Shown here piece by piece: positions 57,745-61,505 of a stretch of 61,505 nucleotides of DNA (within the stretch, counting starts at the first letter, position 1; the number at the start of each line of letters is the position of its first letter). Both the position numbers and the translations under genes were made by a program. The stretch covers positions 13,542,062 through 13,603,566 of the forward strand of contig NC_049995.1 in assembly GCF_000003815.2 (NCBI RefSeq). The letters run 5' to 3'. Origin of the DNA: Branchiostoma floridae. Taxonomy: Eukaryota; Chordata; Leptocardii; Amphioxiformes; Branchiostomatidae. The notes beneath the pieces are model-generated. The model searched no databases and was not told the DNA's origin. It was given only the letters and a program-made list of their open reading frames with translations.

Positions 57745-57960
57745 TGTTCTCGGCACAACAACACACAAACATGCACACACGGCACGGCAGATGTTACCTG
57801 GTGTTCGCCGCCGCCGCCGCCATTGTAGGACTCGCCTCACGCACAATGGGTCGGCCTAGCCAACCCGTGACGTCATCCGCGCGAAATCATTACCCATTCA
57901 CGGGGCAGTCACACGGGCGTGTGCCGCGTACGTCTATACGGTTCACTTCCGTCGTCTATA
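57745..57960 (-). promoter_or_regulatory. MTCL1: 5' UTR and CpG-rich promoter region of the MTCL-like gene
   Basis: GC- and CpG-rich sequence upstream of the start ATG, including a GCC/GCG trinucleotide repeat. No TATA box recognised. The transcription start is unknown. Confidence 0.5.
57794..57823 (-). CDS. Short upstream ORF (9 residues)
   Basis: ATG in strong context (ACAATGG), five GCG codons, then Asn-Thr-Arg-stop, lying 50 bases before the main start. The same bases form a good splice donor, CAG/gtaaca, so this may instead be the end of an alternative first exon. Splicing it to exon 2 would not keep frame. Confidence 0.45.
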   Translation of the reverse strand: MAAAAANTR

Positions 57961-58774
57961 GTGTGCATGATGTATTTAAACGTGTTGTATTGCAAGCTGA
58001 TCTTAATATCACTCTAGGAATAGAGTATTAACTAGAGTGTAATCACGTACGGGTAACCACGATATCTTGTAACGTAGCGCATTGCAGTCTTATATCATAT
58101 CATATTATGTTATAGGAATACATTGGGTTCTATATAATAAGTATAATAGATTATATACAACATGTTCTTGAAAAATTATAGGCGAAATTAGTACGTACCT
58201 ACATGAATAACCATGACAACGTTATCATAATGCCAAGTATACAAAGTATTGTCACGTATTTCTTTGCAGTATAGCAGTATACTTCGGACTGCAGTTGCTC
58301 CCAATATGACAGATACTAATGTATTTTATATACAACCATACATGCCATGTTGAAAAATGGACAAAAAAGCATTCACTGATAAAAGGCGTGCCAGCCTCCA
58401 CATTTAAACATACACGATATTAACAAATGATATCAAGTACAGCTAAAATAGACTATTTTTTTCAAATTCTAATCTTACAGAAATGCAGTATGACTTTTAT
58501 TGCCATGCATATACGACATAAGTACGGCATTTTAGATATTTTTTTGTTCAGCGTTCCATGGGTAATCAATTTAACACGGAATCAATATATATATATTCAC
58601 GAGTAATTAATACCTTTGCCTTTTTATATGAACGTTATCAACAACGTCAAGTAACGTTACATCAAAAATAGAAGCATATCTATATTCAGTCTTATCGTTT
58701 AGGAATCACCGTATCCCCCAATGGCATATCTAGATATTAAATATTTCAGGGGAAATACAGTCTACATGAAGTCA
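57961..58774. other. Intergenic spacer between divergent genes
   Basis: AT-rich, no gene or known element recognised. Confidence 0.6.
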
Positions 58775-59005
58775 GTATCAATGCAAGGAGCTGTACACCC
58801 GAAACGGTCATGTCAGGACAAAAACAGGGTATCATACAGGTTCACTGTACTGGGGTAATTCTTTTTCACAGTCAAGCAAAATGAACAGTCCCGTACTAGG
58901 GGTTACATACAGGTCACGAGTACTAGTCGATGACATCGGCGGGGATTCGAACTCTCATTCGAACCTTCTGTTCGGAGAATGCATGCAACCAAATGCCACA
59001 TCCGC
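58775..59005 (-). mobile_element. tRNA-derived SINE (minus strand)
   Basis: The minus strand reads an A-box-like TGGTTGCATGCATTCTCC, then GAGAGTTCGAATCCCCGCC (B-box), then a body with GTACTCGTGACCTGTATG. The tRNA-like head is about 70 nt. The end of the body near 58775 is approximate. Confidence 0.7.
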
Positions 59006-59809
59006 AATGCTAAAATAGCTGAAACCCAGCATTGACAAGAAGCCTAATTTTGCTATTGATACCCAAAGCACGTACCACACAGCACACTGCCGCTCTATCT
59101 GACGAAACGCATTAACCATTTGCAGCGCGTACACAGTACAACCAGCAGTGTGTCCTGGTTTTACAATTACTAATGACGTTCCGGCTGGACTGAGCTGACA
59201 CCAGTGTCGCTCATGGCTGCATAGACAGTTGAATGGGACATGGGCCATTATAAAGGTGTTAAAAAATATGGAGCAGTCATCCTGTACTGATATCGATGTG
59301 AAGCGTGATGGTTTTTAAAGTAGCTAGTACTTGGACTCATTTTGTGAGTTTTAGGGCATATTTTCCCATTTTTAATCTGCCACGGTAACTTGACGTAATT
59401 CTATCCAACAACCCGAAGTTTGAGACCGTGGGTTATTCAATTCTGTGATGTCTTAAACAATAGAATGGATGGCAAATGGTTTGGGATTTCGTAATGCTAT
59501 ACAATTACCCGAATTATCCAAAAAGGCGTAATACGAATAATTGGAATCCACTGTAAGGCCATGTTGATTTGATTCTATGGATGACATCCGCGTGCGCACC
59601 AATTTTCGGCCGATTCCAAAAAAAAAAAAAGTTTTCAAGCATCGTTAAAACCAGCTTCAATACCATCAAATATATGCCGAAAATCCATACTAATGTCGTA
59701 AAATGCATCTTTTGCGTCTTCTCCTATCGCAAAACGTACTCATTTTGTCGTAAACTATTCCTTGCACATGCGCATTGACGTTAACCGAAACTTGCCAAAA
59801 TAACTGAAA
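59006..59809. other. Upstream region of the plus-strand gene
   Basis: AT-rich; an A-run at 59619-59632; no TATA or other motif recognised with confidence. Confidence 0.5.
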
Positions 59810-60180
59810 ATGGCGACGAATTCAACTGATCGTGATTCTCCTTCGAATTATGTAAGCATCAAAGTGACACGGAAGGGTGGCGGTGTTGTGAATTGGTACG
59901 CGACTGATTGTGGACAAGGTGACGTTACATTTGCCCAGTTATATGAGAAACTTGTTACGACAAGCGAGTTCAGGCCGGTGAACTTCAGCGAATTTCTTTC
60001 AAGAACCGCCAATGTGCAAATTTTTGCAATGAAGAAAAAGTCGGAAGAGATGTCGAGGTCTACGCTGGCCTAAAGGTTGGGCATGCCTGCCGACAATTCG
60101 GATGTTTTGTCCGCATTGAGGTGGACAAGACGGCCAGTGGAAAGACTGATGAAGATCCACGGCCCAAGTCTGCTTTTGAG
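59810..60180 (+). CDS. Unknown gene exon 1
   Basis: Frame from 59810 runs to about 60048. Beyond that the open and protein-like frame is displaced by one base (EEDVEVYAGLK would need one more G). Donor GAG/gtgatt at 60181. Confidence 0.55.
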
Positions 60181-61351
60181 GTGATTAAAATTTCATTGTA
60201 ACCTTCAGTTTTGGATTGAACTACTAGTAGGGGAGGGGGGCCGAGGGTATTTTAAATTTTCACATTCGGTACATGCATGCATAAATGACTACAGCACTGT
60301 TTTTTAAGTCTATTGACAGGATGTCTAAAAAAAGGCACTAAACCGACTGATAACAAATTTTGGACTCTTCTATTGACAGGAGATTCCTGTCAACGAGCGC
60401 TCACCACAGCACAGAAGAAGGACTTGGAGTCTGAAGGAGGACTCCATGTACACCTGTGGAGTATCATGGATACCAGACGATCATCTGAGAGAGAGCTGTT
60501 ATGTGAGCCGGTGAGTTATAGCGTACATTGAATTTATGTTGGTTGACAATGTTGTTATTCTGAGGCTACAATTGTAGCTCATCACAAGGACTTAATAGGA
60601 CCTAAAACTAGACTTTGACTTGAAAGATACAGGAAGAAGACCATCTTGATATAGTAACCCTTTTTGAATGGGTATGACAACTGTTATTTTTACTTTTATA
60701 GTTTCATAGACAAATGTTTTTTTTTCAATCAAGTTTGATACCGTATTAATGTCTCATTTGACACCTGTTTTGTGCAGGGCCCTATCATGTGCCGTTCCAG
60801 TAGAGCCCTACTACTATTCTGCGAGACTCAAGGCTCCAGCTGCATTAAGGTCAATCCTCCCAATGGTAAGCTGGCAGTGTGGGGAGGAAGAGACACTCCC
60901 CATTCTTTGGAGAAGGCCAAGCAATTCCAGATGATCCATCCAGTGTGTCAGGTGGGTTTTTTAAGTCTTTAGTTACATGTCATTTTACAATGTACAGTAT
61001 TTGTGAAGATGATACTTTGCCTACATTCATTGTGCTTTTGTCTGAATTAGTGTGCTTTCTCAACATAAAACTTGATTTATGTAGTAGCTACATGTTTATT
61101 AATGAAGGTTAAATATCCAGGTACCAATACATGTGTATAGATGATGCATCTTTCCACAAACATGTCTAAAACTGGAGCTAAATACATTTTGAATTTCAGA
61201 TATTTGTAGTGGCATCCATGTATTGCAAAATTCAATCAATGATTTATCCCATCTTGCGTTTTTGTAGGTGTGCAAATCTGCAGGAGTAGAGGAGAGGACA
61301 CGAGGAAAGAAGAAGATGAAAAGGAGAAGAGAGGCGGAAGATGACAACTAA
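59810..61351 (+). CDS. Unknown four-exon gene, first exon with frame break
   Basis: The product is not recognised. Exon 1 (59810-60180) starts ATGGCG in good context (AAAATGG) and encodes MATNSTDRDSPSNYVSIKVT and KKSEE. Then the coding signal moves to another frame (DVEVYAGLKVGHACRQFGCF and VRIEVDKTASGKTDEDPRPK). Exons 2-4 (60380-60510, 60778-60951, 61268-61351) join cleanly to each other. They include ELLCEPGPIMCRSSRALLLF, CIKVNPPNGKLAVWGGRDTP and a basic C-terminus (RGKKKMKRRREAEDDN, possible nuclear signal). Exon 1, even in the shifted frame, does not match the phase of exon 2. It may be a pseudogene, contain sequence errors or lack an unseen exon. Divergent to the MTCL-like gene. Confidence 0.55.
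60380..60510 (+). CDS. Unknown gene exon 2
   Basis: After cttctattgacag; encodes GDSCQRALTTAQKKDLESEG and GLHVHLWSIMDTRRSSEREL, donor CCG/gtgagt. A second frame is also open across the exon, but only this one joins exon 3 without a stop. A near-copy of the acceptor text (CTATTGACAGGA) lies at 60311. Confidence 0.6.
60778..60951 (+). CDS. Unknown gene exon 3
   Basis: 58 residues, phase 0/0, flanked by ttgtgcag and gtgggt. Contains NPPNGKLAVWGGRDTPHSLE and KAKQFQMIHPVCQ. Confidence 0.65.
61268..61351 (+). CDS. Unknown gene exon 4
   Basis: Acceptor gtttttgtag; 27 residues VCKSAGVEERTRGKKKMKRR through DDN, then TAA at 61349-61351. Very basic, then acidic. Confidence 0.65.
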   Translation: MCKSAGVEERTRGKKKMKRRREAEDDN

Positions 61352-61505
61352 GGCAGGTGTTTTATTTGATCTACCTTTTTCAATACTGTTTTCACCAAGT
61401 TCTAAGTTAAAAAGCCTTCATCCTACATGCTCCATTCCATCTGAAGTGCTGAGCCTTTCCATTTGCATTTGTGTCTATCATGTACACTGTACTGTAAAAC
61501 TACAT

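Overview
The window is eukaryotic. Its genes have many introns with GT-AG borders, and it holds dispersed palindromic transposon remnants (MITEs), tRNA-derived SINEs, CA/GT microsatellites and one Pol III tRNA gene. There is no bacterial-type operon structure. The gene content and repeat style best fit an invertebrate deuterostome, most likely a lancelet (Branchiostoma). That assignment is inference from the sequence only.

Layout, left to right. (1) 1-4845, minus strand: the first six coding exons of an FMN-dependent 2-hydroxyacid oxidase (HAO/glycolate oxidase family). Its last exon lies beyond the left edge, and the intron next to the edge carries two tandem foldback MITEs. (2) 4.9-7.6 kb: intergenic DNA with decayed repeats and a retroelement 3' fragment. 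(3) 7650-57744, minus strand: one very large gene, reconstructed here as 18 coding exons that all join in frame to a protein of about 3,180 residues. It is recognisably the MTCL/SOGA family (microtubule crosslinking factor), with the family's coiled-coil core in exons 2-5. It has large extra exons, a zinc-ligand-like N-terminal motif, a three-copy repeat in exon 13 and a possible PDZ ligand at the C-terminus. Introns 1 (12 kb), 8 (11 kb) and 9 (5.5 kb) are filled with tandem repeats, MITEs and a SINE; intron 2 holds an antisense tRNA-Gly(GCC) gene. (4) 57.8-59.8 kb: intergenic region containing a minus-strand SINE. (5) 59810-61351, plus strand: a small four-exon gene of unknown function, transcribed divergently from the MTCL-like gene. 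Its first exon has an apparent frame break.

I see no cooperating gene system. The oxidase is probably a peroxisomal metabolic enzyme (family knowledge) and the MTCL-like protein a cytoskeletal scaffold, so they are unrelated neighbours. The most unusual signals are exon-edge tandem duplications in two different genes. The oxidase exon 2 acceptor is present four times, and one extra copy would splice in frame and add 36 residues. The donor half of MTCL exon 2 is present in three to four copies, one of which is a potential in-frame 57-nt exon. Also notable are active-site substitutions in the oxidase and lineage-specific modules in the MTCL-like protein.

All exon boundaries were placed by reading splice sites, phase and protein similarity by eye; no alignment or search was run.
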